A stretch of DNA of 64,000 nt from Mycolicibacterium setense (GTDB taxonomy: Bacteria > Actinomycetota > Actinomycetes > Mycobacteriales > Mycobacteriaceae): NCBI RefSeq assembly GCF_000805385.1, contig NZ_JTJW01000003.1, positions 310,001 through 374,000 of the forward strand, in the 5' to 3' direction. Positions 44,202-53,199 of this stretch are shown in pieces. The translations under genes were made by a program, and so were the position numbers. The notes beneath the pieces are model-generated. The model made no database searches. It was not told the DNA's origin and saw only the letters and a program-made list of their open reading frames with translations. The first letter of the stretch is position 1. The number at the start of each line of letters is the position of its first letter.

Positions 44202-44207
44202 ATCGTA
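44202..44207 (-). promoter_or_regulatory. -10 box of a probable leaderless promoter for polD
   Basis: TACGAT (44207-44202 on the minus strand) fits TANNNT, 6 nt before ATG 44195. Confidence 0.4.
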
Positions 44208-44237
44208 GTTACCACCCCTGGTGCGATAGATGTCACT

Positions 44238-44243
44238 TATTGT
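44238..44243 (+). promoter_or_regulatory. -10 box of a probable leaderless promoter for fadD2
   Basis: TATTGT (44238-44243) fits TANNNT, 6 nt before ATG 44250. With the polD box it forms a compact divergent pair of leaderless promoters with 54 nt between start codons. Confidence 0.45.
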
Positions 44244-44249
44244 TGCGAC

Positions 44250-45923
44250 ATGCCAAGTCTGTCTGATCTGCCGGCGACCCTGACCGCGAAGGCCAAGCAG
44301 TACGCGGAGCGCGGCGCGGCCGAATTGCACTACGCGCGCAAGATGTTCGAGGCGGGCGCGCTGCGGCTGGAACCGCCACAGAACATCGTGGCCATGTTGG
44401 GTGACATCCGTACCTGGGGTGAGATCGGCATGATCCCGGCGCTCAACGCGCGTCGGCACCCCAACCGCGTCGCGGTCATCGACGACGAGGGTGAATTCAC
44501 GTTCGGAGAACTCGACGCCGCCGCACACGCGGTGGCTCACGAGTTGCTCACCATGGGTGTCACGGGCGGTGACGGGGTAGGGATCCTGGCCCGCAACCAC
44601 CGCTGGTTCCTGGTCGCGCTGTACGGCGCGGCTCGAGTGGGCGCCCGCATCGTCCTGCTCAATTCGGAGTTCTCGGGGCCACAGATCAAAGAGGTCTCCG
44701 AACGCGAGGGCGCCAAGGTGATCATCTACGACGACGAGTACACCGCCGCGGTCAACCATGCCGAACCAGAATTGGGCAAGCTACGGGCGCTGGGCGTCAA
44801 CCCGGATTCCGAGAAGCCGTCCGGCAGCACCGATGAGACCCTGGCCGACGTCATCGCGCGCAGCAACGGCCGGCCCGCACCCAAGGCCAGCCAACATCCG
44901 TCGATCATCATCCTGACCAGCGGCACCACCGGGACGCCCAAGGGCGCCAACCGTGCCGCCCCGCCGTCGCTGGCCCCGATCGGCGGCGTGCTGTCGCACG
45001 TCCCGTTCAAGGCCGGCGAGGTGACCTCGCTGCCCGCGCCGATGTTCCACGCGCTCGGCTTCCTGCATGCCACCATCGCGATGATGCTGGGCACGACCCT
45101 GGTGCTGCGTCGCCGGTTCAAACCCGCCACCCTGTTGGAAGACGTTGAGAAACACCACGTCACCGCCATGGTGGTGGTGCCGGTCATGCTCTCGCGGATG
45201 CTCGACCATCTGGAGCAGATGACACCCAAGCCCAATTTGTCGTCGCTGCGCATCGTCTTCGTCTCCGGATCCCAGTTGGGCGCCGAGCTGGCCTCGCGTG
45301 CCCCCAAAGAACTCGGGCCGGTCGTCTACAACCTCTACGGTTCGACCGAGATCGCGTTCGCGAGCATCGCGCGCCCCAAGGATCTGTCGATCAACCCGGC
45401 AACGGTGGGGCCGGTGGTCAAGGGCATCACCGTGAAGATCATCGACGACAACGGCAACGAACTCCCGCAGGGACAGGTGGGCCGCATCTTCGTGCGAAAC
45501 ACGTTCCCGTTCAAGGGATATACCGGAGGTGGCGGCAAACAGATCATCGACGGGATGCTGTCGTCGGGCGATGTCGGCTACTTCGACGAGCACGGTCTGC
45601 TCTACGTCAGCGGCCGCGACGACGAGATGATCGTCTCCGGCGGGGAGAACGTGTTCCCCGCCGAGGTCGAGGATCTGATCAGCGGGCACCCCGACGTCGT
45701 CGAAGCCACCGCGCTCGGCGTCGAGGACAAGGAATGGGGTGCCCGGCTCAAGGCATTCGTGGTGAAGGCCGACGGGGCGGACCTCGACGAGGACACCGTC
45801 AAGTCCTACGTGAAAGAGCATCTGGCCCGCTACAAGGTGCCGCGCGAGGTGGTCTTCCTCGACGAGCTGCCGCGCAACCCGACCGGCAAGATCCTCAAGC
45901 GCGAGCTGCGCAACTTGGAATAG
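44250..45923 (+). CDS. fadD2: Acyl-CoA synthetase, FadD2-like
   Basis: 557 residues. AMP-binding fold: IILTSGTTGTPKGANR (P-loop), LYGSTEIAF, GDVGYFDEHGLLYVSGRDDEM and the C-terminal lysine in NPTGKILKREL. The N-terminal SDLPATLTAKAKQYAERGAAELHYARKMFEAG (partial) is like M. tuberculosis FadD2 (Rv0270). It activates fatty acids to acyl-CoA. A short-chain dehydrogenase gene follows after 29 nt. Confidence 0.92.
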   Translation: MPSLSDLPATLTAKAKQYAERGAAELHYARKMFEAGALRLEPPQNIVAMLGDIRTWGEIGMIPALNARRHPNRVAVIDDEGEFTFGELDAAAHAVAHELLTMGVTGGDGVGILARNHRWFLVALYGAARVGARIVLLNSEFSGPQIKEVSEREGAKVIIYDDEYTAAVNHAEPELGKLRALGVNPDSEKPSGSTDETLADVIARSNGRPAPKASQHPSIIILTSGTTGTPKGANRAAPPSLAPIGGVLSHVPFKAGEVTSLPAPMFHALGFLHATIAMMLGTTLVLRRRFKPATLLEDVEKHHVTAMVVVPVMLSRMLDHLEQMTPKPNLSSLRIVFVSGSQLGAELASRAPKELGPVVYNLYGSTEIAFASIARPKDLSINPATVGPVVKGITVKIIDDNGNELPQGQVGRIFVRNTFPFKGYTGGGGKQIIDGMLSSGDVGYFDEHGLLYVSGRDDEMIVSGGENVFPAEVEDLISGHPDVVEATALGVEDKEWGARLKAFVVKADGADLDEDTVKSYVKEHLARYKVPREVVFLDELPRNPTGKILKRELRNLE

Positions 45924-45952
45924 TCTGCCGCCCGCGGTGGTAGTACAACCCT

Positions 45953-46735
45953 GTGAACATCGACCTCAGCGGAAAGACAGCCCTCGTCACGGGCTCCACC
46001 CAGGGCATCGGCCTGGCCATTGCCGAGCAACTGGCCCGCAGCGGCGCCCGGGTGGCCGTCAACGGCCGGACGACCGAACGCGTCGATGAGGCCGTCGCCA
46101 AGTTGGGCGAGTTCGACATCCTCGGTGCCGCCGCTGACGTATCGACCGAGGAGGGGACGGCTGACCTGCTGCGTCAGTTGCCCACCGTGGACATCCTGGT
46201 CAACAACCTCGGGATCTTCGGCGCGGTGCCGCCGCTGGAGATCACCGACGAACAGTGGCGTACCTACTTCGACGTGAATGTCCTTGCCTCGGTACGGCTT
46301 ATCCGTAGCTACCTGCCCGGGATGACCGAGCGGGGCTGGGGCCGGGCGATGCAGATCGCCAGTGACTCGGCCATTGTGACGCCCGCCGAGATGATCCACT
46401 ACGGGGTGTCCAAGACGGCGCTGCTCGCGGTGTCACGCGGTTTCGCCAAGGAGGCCGCGGGTACCGGCGTGACGGTCAACTCGGTGATCGCCGGTCCGAC
46501 CCACACCGCCGGTGTCGAGGATTTCGTGTATCAGCTCGTCGACAAGTCGTTGCCGTGGGATGAGGCGCAGCGGGAGTTCATGGTCAAGCATCGGCCGCAG
46601 TCCTTGATCCAGCGCCTGATCGAGCCCGAGGAGATCGCGAACATGGTGACCTACCTGGCCTCGCCGCTGGCCTCGGCCACCACCGGCGGTGCGCTGCGCG
46701 TCGACGGTGGCTACGTCGATTCGATCCTGCCGTAG
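45953..46735 (+). CDS. Short-chain dehydrogenase/reductase
   Basis: 260 residues. TGSTQGIG cofactor motif (about 14-21), NNLG (about 86-89), catalytic Ser in IASDSAIV and YGVSK near residues 146-150. GTG 45953 follows a TAGTAC -10-like box at 6 nt. Substrate unknown; the fadD2 neighbour suggests lipid metabolism. Confidence 0.9.
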   Translation: MNIDLSGKTALVTGSTQGIGLAIAEQLARSGARVAVNGRTTERVDEAVAKLGEFDILGAAADVSTEEGTADLLRQLPTVDILVNNLGIFGAVPPLEITDEQWRTYFDVNVLASVRLIRSYLPGMTERGWGRAMQIASDSAIVTPAEMIHYGVSKTALLAVSRGFAKEAAGTGVTVNSVIAGPTHTAGVEDFVYQLVDKSLPWDEAQREFMVKHRPQSLIQRLIEPEEIANMVTYLASPLASATTGGALRVDGGYVDSILP

Positions 46736-46751
46736 TTTTCCCGGCGCGCGG

Positions 46752-47078
46752 TCAGGCGAGCATGGCCGAACCCGGCACCGCCAGAGCCATCAGCGACAAA
46801 GCCAACAGGAACCAACCCGCGCCGTGCCAGATCGGCCATGTCCCCTCGGCTTTCCACACCTGGTAGGTGCGGACGAATGCGCCGACCCCTCCGACGAACA
46901 GAATCGTCGGCACCAGCGTTGCAGACAGCGTCGAATGGTCGAATGCGTAGAACACCAAGGCAAGCCCGGCGACGGCGATCACGGCCAACGCATAGACCGC
47001 CGCCGACCTGAACATCTGCGGATCGTGCCAACGCTTTTCGACGTCGTTGCGGTCGCCGGTCATGGTCTCGGGTCGCAT
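46752..47078 (-). CDS. Small membrane protein
   Basis: 108 residues from ATG 47078; ATG 47063 is an alternative. Three hydrophobic segments (AAVYALAVIAVAGLALVFYA, ATLVPTILFVGGVGAFV and AGWFLLALSLMALAVPGS). No known domain. It begins 2 nt after the stop of the secreted protein gene, so the two are coupled. Confidence 0.7.
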   Translation of the reverse strand: MRPETMTGDRNDVEKRWHDPQMFRSAAVYALAVIAVAGLALVFYAFDHSTLSATLVPTILFVGGVGAFVRTYQVWKAEGTWPIWHGAGWFLLALSLMALAVPGSAMLA

Positions 47079-47080
47079 CC

Positions 47081-47371
47081 TCACGGCGGTCCGTTGATGT
47101 ACCAGGCCAGACATCCCGGCTTGCCCCGGCACGCGATGATGGCGCCGGCGTCGGGAGCCGAACCGCGTACCCGCGGTGGCCTGGGCTGCAGGTTGCAGTT
47201 CACCACATACGGGTTCCACGGAATGACGCCGTTCACACATGGCTCGGCGTGGGTTTGGGTGGGCGCGGGGGAGACCTGCCCCCACACGGCGGTCGGTGCG
47301 ATGACGACCGACAGCGCAGCTGCGCCCAGCAGCACCGGGCGCAGAATGCGTGGTCGTGACGTCCTCATCAT
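47081..47371 (-). CDS. Small secreted protein of unknown function
   Basis: 96 residues from ATG 47371 (ATG 47368 also possible). A signal peptide (about 1-31, cleavage near VWG/QV) is followed by a short mature chain with four cysteines (PCVNG, VNCNL, IIACRGKPGC). No recognised domain; coupled to the membrane protein downstream. Confidence 0.7.
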   Translation of the reverse strand: MMRTSRPRILRPVLLGAAALSVVIAPTAVWGQVSPAPTQTHAEPCVNGVIPWNPYVVNCNLQPRPPRVRGSAPDAGAIIACRGKPGCLAWYINGPP

Positions 47372-47430
47372 GAGTGTCAACCGTTTCTGCTAGCCGCCTA
47401 TTTCGACGGTACGCCTGACCCGCGCCGAAG

Positions 47431-49638
47431 TTACGGATCGCGCGGCAGGCCCAGCAGACGCTCGGCGATGATGTTGAGCTGAACTTCGGTGGTGCCGCCG
47501 TAGATCGTGGTGGCGCGGCTTGCCAACAGGTACTCAGCCCAGCGGCCGAATTCCGACTCCGGGTCGCCGATGGCGCCGTCGGTGCCGAAGGAGGCGACCG
47601 CGAACTCCGCGTATCCCTGGCCGGTTTTCATCGACAACAGCTTGGAGATGGCCGCGGCCGGCATGGCGTCGCCGCCCGCCAGCGTCAGCAGCGTAGACCG
47701 CAGGTTGAGCACCTTGGCGGCATGGCCTTCGGCGATCAGCTGACCCGCGCGGTTCTGGTCGATCTGGTCGAACTGGCCCGCGCCGAGGAATGCGACGAAC
47801 TGCTCGAGATTGGCCAGGAACGGTGGCTCACTGCTGCCGATCGACACCCGCTCGTTGGTCAGGGTGTTGCGGCTGACCTCCCAGCCTCGGTTGACCTCAC
47901 CGAGCACCATGTCGTCGGGCACGAACACGTCGTCGATGAACACTGTGTTGAACATCGCGTTGCCGGTCAGCTCTCGCAGCGGCTTGACCTCGACGCCCGG
48001 CGCCTTCATGTCGAGCAGAAAGTACGTGATGCCATTGTGTTTCGGAGCGTTGGAATCCGTCCGGGCCAGCAGGGCGCCCCACGCCGAGTACTGCGCGCCC
48101 GTCGTCCAGATCTTCTGCCCGGTGATGCGCCAGCCCCCGTCGACCTTGGTGGCCTTGGTGGTCAGGCTGGCCAGGTCCGAACCCGCACCCGGCTCGGAAA
48201 ACAGCTGGCACCAGATCATCTCGCCGCGGAACGTCGGCGGCAGGAAGCGCTGCTTCTGCTCGTCGGTGCCGAAAGCCACGATCGACGGGATGATCCACGA
48301 GGCAATGCCCATCTGCGGGCGCCGCACACGGCCGCTGTTGAACTCCTGGGCGATGATGATCTGCTCGATCGGTTCTGACGCGCGGCCCCATGGCCTGGGC
48401 AGGTGCGGCTGCACCCATCCGCCTTCGGCGATCGCGATATTGCGCTCCGCGCCGCTCGGAATCGCTTTCAGCCCAGCCACTTCCGCGCGGATCTCGTCAC
48501 GCAGCTTCTCGGTGTCGGGATCGAGGTCGATGTCGACCGGGCGTATTCCGGATGTGGTGGCGGTATCGACCACCGTCTGCGGGTAGTCCGAGGCCCGGCC
48601 GAAGCACGCGGCCAGCACGAGCGCGCGCCGGTAGTAGACGTTCGCGTCGTGCTCCCAGGTGAATCCGATACCGCCGTGCACCTGGATGCAGTCCTGGGTG
48701 GTGTGCTGCGCGGCGGCCGGCGCCAGGGTGGCAGCCACCGCGGCGGCGAACTCGAAATGAGTTGTCGCCGAATCGTCTTCTTGCGCCTCGTCCAAAGCCC
48801 GGGCAGCGTCCCAGACGGCGGCGGTGGCCCGCTCGGTGTCGGCGATCATCCCGGCGCACTTGTGTTTGATCGCCTGGAACTGGCCGATCGGCCGGCCGAA
48901 CTGTTCGCGGATCTTGGCGTAGGCGGTGGCGGTGTCGGTGGCCCAGCGGGCGACGCCGATCGCCTCGGCCGACAGCAGCGTGGTGATCAATGCCCTGGCG
49001 CGGGTGCTTCCGAGGTTGGCGAGCACGCGATCGCCGGTCACCTCGGTGGCGTTGGCCCGCACGTGCGCCAGCGGGCGCAGCGGATCGACACTGCGCACCG
49101 GCTCGATCTCCAGCTGGGCGGCGTCGAGGACGACCCACTGGACGCCGGACTCGATCGCGACCGGAAGCGCCAGCACCGAGGCTTGGGCGGCGGCGGGCAC
49201 TGCCCGTGCCTCGCCGCGGATGACCAGGCCATCGCCGTGCTTGGTCGCGGTCAGACCGGAGTCGATGGCGTAGGTCGCGATGGTCTCGCCCGAGGCGAGG
49301 CCGGCGAGCACCTTGGCCTCCGGATTGTCGGCCGAGATCAGCGCACCGGCGATCGCCGACGGGACGAACGGTCCGGGGACTGCGCCGTAGCCGAACTCGG
49401 CCAGGGTGATGGCCAGCTCCAGGATCCCGAAACCTTGCCCGCCAACGGCTTCCGAAAGATGGACGCCGTGCAGGCCCTGCTCGGCCGCGGGTTTCCAATA
49501 CGGCGGGGGGTTGGGGATCGGGTTCTGCCAGTCCGCGTCCAGGGCTTCGTGCAGCACCTCGGACGGTGCCACTCGTGCTACCAGGGACCGAACTGAATCG
49601 GCCAGGTCGCTGTGCTCAGACGTGATCGCAATGGGCAT
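47431..49638 (-). CDS. fadE6: Two-domain acyl-CoA dehydrogenase, FadE6-like
   Basis: 735 residues formed by two fused ACAD domains. Domain 1 (about 1-370) has FGRPIGQFQAIKHKCAGM and CIQVHGGIGFTWEHDANVYYRR; domain 2 (about 375-735) has WCQLFSEPGAGSDLASLTTKA, WRITGQKIWTTGAQYSAWG and the C-terminal TTIYGGTTEVQLNIIAERLLGLP. Fusions of this kind replace heteromeric ACADs such as FadE34. From memory it is FadE6 (Rv0271c), near fadD2 as in M. tuberculosis. Confidence 0.92.
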   Translation of the reverse strand: MPIAITSEHSDLADSVRSLVARVAPSEVLHEALDADWQNPIPNPPPYWKPAAEQGLHGVHLSEAVGGQGFGILELAITLAEFGYGAVPGPFVPSAIAGALISADNPEAKVLAGLASGETIATYAIDSGLTATKHGDGLVIRGEARAVPAAAQASVLALPVAIESGVQWVVLDAAQLEIEPVRSVDPLRPLAHVRANATEVTGDRVLANLGSTRARALITTLLSAEAIGVARWATDTATAYAKIREQFGRPIGQFQAIKHKCAGMIADTERATAAVWDAARALDEAQEDDSATTHFEFAAAVAATLAPAAAQHTTQDCIQVHGGIGFTWEHDANVYYRRALVLAACFGRASDYPQTVVDTATTSGIRPVDIDLDPDTEKLRDEIRAEVAGLKAIPSGAERNIAIAEGGWVQPHLPRPWGRASEPIEQIIIAQEFNSGRVRRPQMGIASWIIPSIVAFGTDEQKQRFLPPTFRGEMIWCQLFSEPGAGSDLASLTTKATKVDGGWRITGQKIWTTGAQYSAWGALLARTDSNAPKHNGITYFLLDMKAPGVEVKPLRELTGNAMFNTVFIDDVFVPDDMVLGEVNRGWEVSRNTLTNERVSIGSSEPPFLANLEQFVAFLGAGQFDQIDQNRAGQLIAEGHAAKVLNLRSTLLTLAGGDAMPAAAISKLLSMKTGQGYAEFAVASFGTDGAIGDPESEFGRWAEYLLASRATTIYGGTTEVQLNIIAERLLGLPRDP

Positions 49639-49723
49639 GCGGCACCTCCATCCGGGGCATGTCTCGAATAACCGGTCGGTTGGGCCGAGGGTACCCCGGC
49701 GTGATGCGCGCCACTCCGTCGGC

Positions 49724-50692
49724 CTATCTGACTGCGTTTACTACGTTGGCCAGGTGCTCGCCGTCGCGAATGCGACGGCAGTTGTCGATCGCCATGGTCA
49801 GATAGCGCCGCATGGTGTCCGCGGTGTACCAGGTGACGTGCGGGGTGAGCACCACATTGGGCAGCTCCAGCAGGGGGTTTCCTGGCGACACCGGCTCCTC
49901 GGCGAAGACGTCGAGACCGGCTGCGGACAACTGCCCGGTGCGCAGTGCGTCGACGAGGGCTGACTCGTCGACGATGGGTCCGCGTGCGGTGTTGACGACG
50001 ACGGCGCCCGGCTTCATCGACGCCAGGGCCTTGCCGTCGAGCAACCCTCGGGTCGACTCGGTCAACGGAAGGTGCAGCGAGACGATATCGCTGACCGCCA
50101 ACAGATCTGGCAGGCTGCGCCATCCTGGATGGCCGGTGTCGCGGGTGCTGGTGTGGATCACCTGTGACGGCTCGGCACCCATCGCGATGACGATCTTTTC
50201 GACCCGCTTGGCGACGTTGCCGTAGCCCAGCAGGCCCACCGTGCATCCGCTGATGTCGCGCACGGTTTCACCCAGGCTGGGATCCGAGGGCCAGCCTTTG
50301 CCCTCGCGGGTGGCACGGTTGAGTTCGGGCAGCCGGCGCAGCGCGGCGAGCATCAGCAGCACGGCGCCCTCTGCCACCGACGGCGCGTTGGCGCCGGGCA
50401 TGTTGGCCACCAGGATGCCCAGCCGGGTGGCGGTGTCGACGTCGACGGTGTTCACCCCGGCGCCCAGCTTGTGCACCAGCCGCAGGCGCAGTCCCTGCTC
50501 CAGGTCATCGCCGGAGACCGGCCGCAACACATGCCAGAGCACCTCGGCGGAGGGTAGTTCTCGGTAGAATCTGATGTCATCGTCCTCGGCGCAGAACGTC
50601 ACGTCCAACCAGTCTTGTTGGGGTGCAAGAAAATCCAGCACCTTATCCCCGGGGGTGAAGTGGGCCAGGACCCTGATCCGCCCGGGGTTCAC
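49724..50692 (-). CDS. D-2-hydroxyacid dehydrogenase
   Basis: 322 residues from GTG 50692. Rossmann motif VGLLGYGNVAKRV, NAPSVAEGAVLLMLA, catalytic Arg in NTARGPIVDESALVDAL, Glu in DVFAEEP and His in LTPHVTWYT. It reduces or oxidises a 2-ketoacid/2-hydroxyacid; the substrate is unknown. It starts 4 nt after the hydrolase stop and is the last gene of the TetR-hydrolase operon. Confidence 0.9.
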   Translation of the reverse strand: MNPGRIRVLAHFTPGDKVLDFLAPQQDWLDVTFCAEDDDIRFYRELPSAEVLWHVLRPVSGDDLEQGLRLRLVHKLGAGVNTVDVDTATRLGILVANMPGANAPSVAEGAVLLMLAALRRLPELNRATREGKGWPSDPSLGETVRDISGCTVGLLGYGNVAKRVEKIVIAMGAEPSQVIHTSTRDTGHPGWRSLPDLLAVSDIVSLHLPLTESTRGLLDGKALASMKPGAVVVNTARGPIVDESALVDALRTGQLSAAGLDVFAEEPVSPGNPLLELPNVVLTPHVTWYTADTMRRYLTMAIDNCRRIRDGEHLANVVNAVR

Positions 50693-50696
50693 CCGG

Positions 50697-51824
50697 TCAC
50701 CGCCACCGCTTCGCGATCCATCGGGCGATGGTATCGGCCTGCTCGTCGCGCGCACCCGGAGTGGTGAAGTAGTGATCGGTGTCGATCGAGCACTGGGCTT
50801 TGTCCGTGCTCGCCAACGCGTCGTAGATGCGTTTGGCGTCGGACGGATACACTCCGGTGTCCTGGTCGGCATTGATGACCAATGCGGGACAGGTGATCCG
50901 GGCCAGGTGGGGTTCGGCCCGTGTCTGGGCGTGTCGCAGGCTCCACATGCCGATCCAGTTGCGCACGGTGGTGGCCGCGGCGATGCCACGCGCCGACCGG
51001 TTGGCCTTGATCGGGGTTCCGGCGTAACACAGGTTGGCCTGCCGGTTGGTCGGCTCGACCGTCGGATCGACCATCCTCGGGTCGGCCCAGGTGCGCATGA
51101 CGGTGAACGGGCGGTCCGAATATCCTGCCGCCTGAACCTTTTTGAGCTCATCTTCGGCCCAGTCGGTGATCTTCTCGTTGCGGGCGACCTGGGCGGCGCG
51201 ATACCGCGCCACGAACTCCGCCGAATACGGCGCGGGGTTGCGTTCGTCGAACAGGTCGAGCTCGGGGTCGCTGGCGACGGCGTCGTTCTCGTCGACGACG
51301 GAGGCGTCCATCCAGGCGGTCAGAACATCGGGGCGCCCGGGGTGGGCGGCGCTGGCCACATACCCGTCGGCGGGCAACAGTTCTGTCAGCCCCGCTGCCG
51401 GCCGCATCCCGTCCAGTGGCTGCACATTCGGGTCGACGGCTTGGGACTGGTAGGCGGCCATCAGGGATCCGCCGCCGGAGTTACCGAGCAAGACAACGGT
51501 TTCGATGCCCTGAACCTCCCGCAGCCACCGCACGCCGACTCCGATGTCGACGAGGGCATGATCGAGCAGGAAGCTGCTCTCGAATCCGCGGAAGCGGGTG
51601 TTCCACCCGAGGAATCCGATACCCCTGCCGGCCAGATGGTCCGCGAGATAGTGCTCGGAGAAGTCGATCTGGTAGTGGGTGGCGATCACGGCGACCGTCG
51701 GCTTGTGTTCCGCGCTCCGGTAATACAGGCCCTGGCACGGGTATCCGCCCGCGCCGGCCCGCTGAGCCGTCGGCGATTCCAGGCCGACGAATTCGCGAAC
51801 CACTTCCGGTGACGCTGTGCTCAT
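50697..51824 (-). CDS. Alpha/beta hydrolase, Rv0272c-like
   Basis: 375 residues from ATG 51824. Fold markers: VIATHYQIDFSEHYLADHLAGRG, LLGNSGGGSLMAAYQS with nucleophile Ser (NSGGG), CPALVINADQDTGVYPSDA and IDTDHYFTTPG for the acid and base. The long insertion (about 125-260) is typical of the mycobacterial family. ATGA overlap with the upstream tetR. Confidence 0.85.
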   Translation of the reverse strand: MSTASPEVVREFVGLESPTAQRAGAGGYPCQGLYYRSAEHKPTVAVIATHYQIDFSEHYLADHLAGRGIGFLGWNTRFRGFESSFLLDHALVDIGVGVRWLREVQGIETVVLLGNSGGGSLMAAYQSQAVDPNVQPLDGMRPAAGLTELLPADGYVASAAHPGRPDVLTAWMDASVVDENDAVASDPELDLFDERNPAPYSAEFVARYRAAQVARNEKITDWAEDELKKVQAAGYSDRPFTVMRTWADPRMVDPTVEPTNRQANLCYAGTPIKANRSARGIAAATTVRNWIGMWSLRHAQTRAEPHLARITCPALVINADQDTGVYPSDAKRIYDALASTDKAQCSIDTDHYFTTPGARDEQADTIARWIAKRWR

Positions 51825-52450
51825 GAACGCGGGTTCCCCTCGTGGTAGATGGTCCGGTAGAAGACGTTGGCCAGCGTGGTGATGCACGCGGTGTCGTCGG
51901 CGGCGGCATCGCGCCCGCCGGACAATTGGGTGTAGCAGAACTGGTTGAGCATCGACACCAGTGCGACCGCCGTCAGGTGCGCATCGTCGTCGGGGCAGAA
52001 GCCGTGCTGCTGAGCGTGTTTGATCATCTCGGTGATCATGGCGATCGGCAGTTGGCAGATCTCGTCCCAGTATTCGGCGAAGTCGTCGTCGATCATCGCC
52101 ATCTGGGACACGCTGATGATCTCGGCCAGGCGGTGCCGGTAGGTCATCCAGTGCGCCGACGCCGCCTGATGGCAGCGTTGCCAGTTGGTGAGATCCGGCG
52201 CGGTCGCCGGAAGCGCGCGCTCGCGGGCCTCGTTGCGGAAGCGCAGGGCCCATTCGCGGACCATGGCCTCCTTCGAGGCGTAGTAGTTGTAGAACGATGC
52301 GGCGGACCGGCCGGCCTCTGAAGCGATGTCGGAGATCGTCGTGGCCAGGATGCCCTTACGGGCGATCACCGCACGGGCCGCGGTGTCGATCGCCGCCTGG
52401 GTTTGGCGGCCACGCGCGGTCGGCAACGGGGTTCGGGGGCTGACGGTCAC
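51821..52450 (-). CDS. TetR-family regulator (Rv0273c-like)
   Basis: 209 residues from GTG 52450 (GAGG 6 nt upstream); the upstream ATG at 52492 is less likely. HTH: TTISDIASEAGRSAASFYNYYASKEAMV (about 38-65, partially shown). It heads an operon with the hydrolase and the hydroxyacid dehydrogenase and is divergent from a VOC protein gene; the palindrome at 52500-52525 lies between them. Confidence 0.9.
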   Translation of the reverse strand: MTVSPRTPLPTARGRQTQAAIDTAARAVIARKGILATTISDIASEAGRSAASFYNYYASKEAMVREWALRFRNEARERALPATAPDLTNWQRCHQAASAHWMTYRHRLAEIISVSQMAMIDDDFAEYWDEICQLPIAMITEMIKHAQQHGFCPDDDAHLTAVALVSMLNQFCYTQLSGGRDAAADDTACITTLANVFYRTIYHEGNPRS

Positions 52451-52499
52451 GGATTTCCTCACTCCCGGGCGGGCCGAGAATTGGCACACCATTGATCAC

Positions 52500-52525
52500 A
52501 TCTGAATCTGATGTTAGATTCAGAT
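52500..52525. promoter_or_regulatory. Operator-like palindrome between tetR and VOC genes
   Basis: ATCTGAATCT-GATGTT-AGATTCAGAT, perfect 10-bp arms with a 6-bp centre, 50 nt upstream of tetR and 46 nt upstream of the VOC gene. A strong candidate for the autorepressor site of the adjacent TetR protein. Confidence 0.7.
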
Positions 52526-52571
52526 TCGCAGTTGCGCCAGTGTTCGGTGTCCGCCTCGGAGGTGTGTCGAC

Positions 52572-53150
52572 GTGATCAAGCCCAACAACCCCAACCCGGA
52601 GTTCGAGTTCGGCGGCATCAACCATGTGGCGCTGGTGTGCGCCGACATGGCACGCACCGTTGACTTCTACACCAACGTGCTCGGTATGCCACTGATCAAA
52701 TCGCTGGACCTGCCCGGCGATATGGGCCAGCACTTCTTCTTCGACGCGGGCAATGGTGACTGCATCGCGTTCTTCTGGTTCCGTGAGGCGCCCGACGGTG
52801 TGCCCGGCATTTCAGCGCCCGCGGCGATCCCCGGCATCGGTGAATTCGTCAGCGCCACCGGCTCACTGAACCACATCGCCCTGCACGTGCCGGCCGAGAA
52901 GTTCGACGAGTACCGGCAGAAGCTCAAGGCCAAGGGAGTGCGGGTCGGCCCGGTGCTCAACCATGACGACAGCCCGATGCAAGCGTCGGCGACAGTGCAT
53001 CCCGGCGTTTACGTACGGTCGTTCTACTTCCTCGACCCCGACGGCATCACCCTGGAATTCGCCTGTTGGACCAAGGAATTCACCGACGGCGACGCACAGG
53101 CAGCGCCCAAGACCGCTGCGGACCGTCGCCCCCCGGTGCGTGCGGGATAG
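52572..53150 (+). CDS. VOC-superfamily (glyoxalase/dioxygenase-like) protein, Rv0274-like
   Basis: 192 residues. GTG 52572 follows GGAGG at about 9 nt. Two betaalphabetabetabeta modules: GGINHVALVCADMARTVDFYTNVLGMPL and SLNHIALHVPAEKFDEYRQKLKAKG, with metal-ligand candidates His18 and a C-terminal Glu (DGITLEFACW). The reaction is unknown. Divergent from the TetR-hydrolase operon and probably under the same operator. Confidence 0.88.
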   Translation: MIKPNNPNPEFEFGGINHVALVCADMARTVDFYTNVLGMPLIKSLDLPGDMGQHFFFDAGNGDCIAFFWFREAPDGVPGISAPAAIPGIGEFVSATGSLNHIALHVPAEKFDEYRQKLKAKGVRVGPVLNHDDSPMQASATVHPGVYVRSFYFLDPDGITLEFACWTKEFTDGDAQAAPKTAADRRPPVRAG

Positions 53151-53199
53151 TCGATTCCGGACAGCAGCGGTTATCCACTGACTTTCCGGCGCCTCGGCG

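Noticed and set aside
42804..44249. Long plus-strand frame upstream of fadD2
   Set aside because: It is antisense to the polD gene; the FadD2 family start is ATG 44250, with a -10 box before it.
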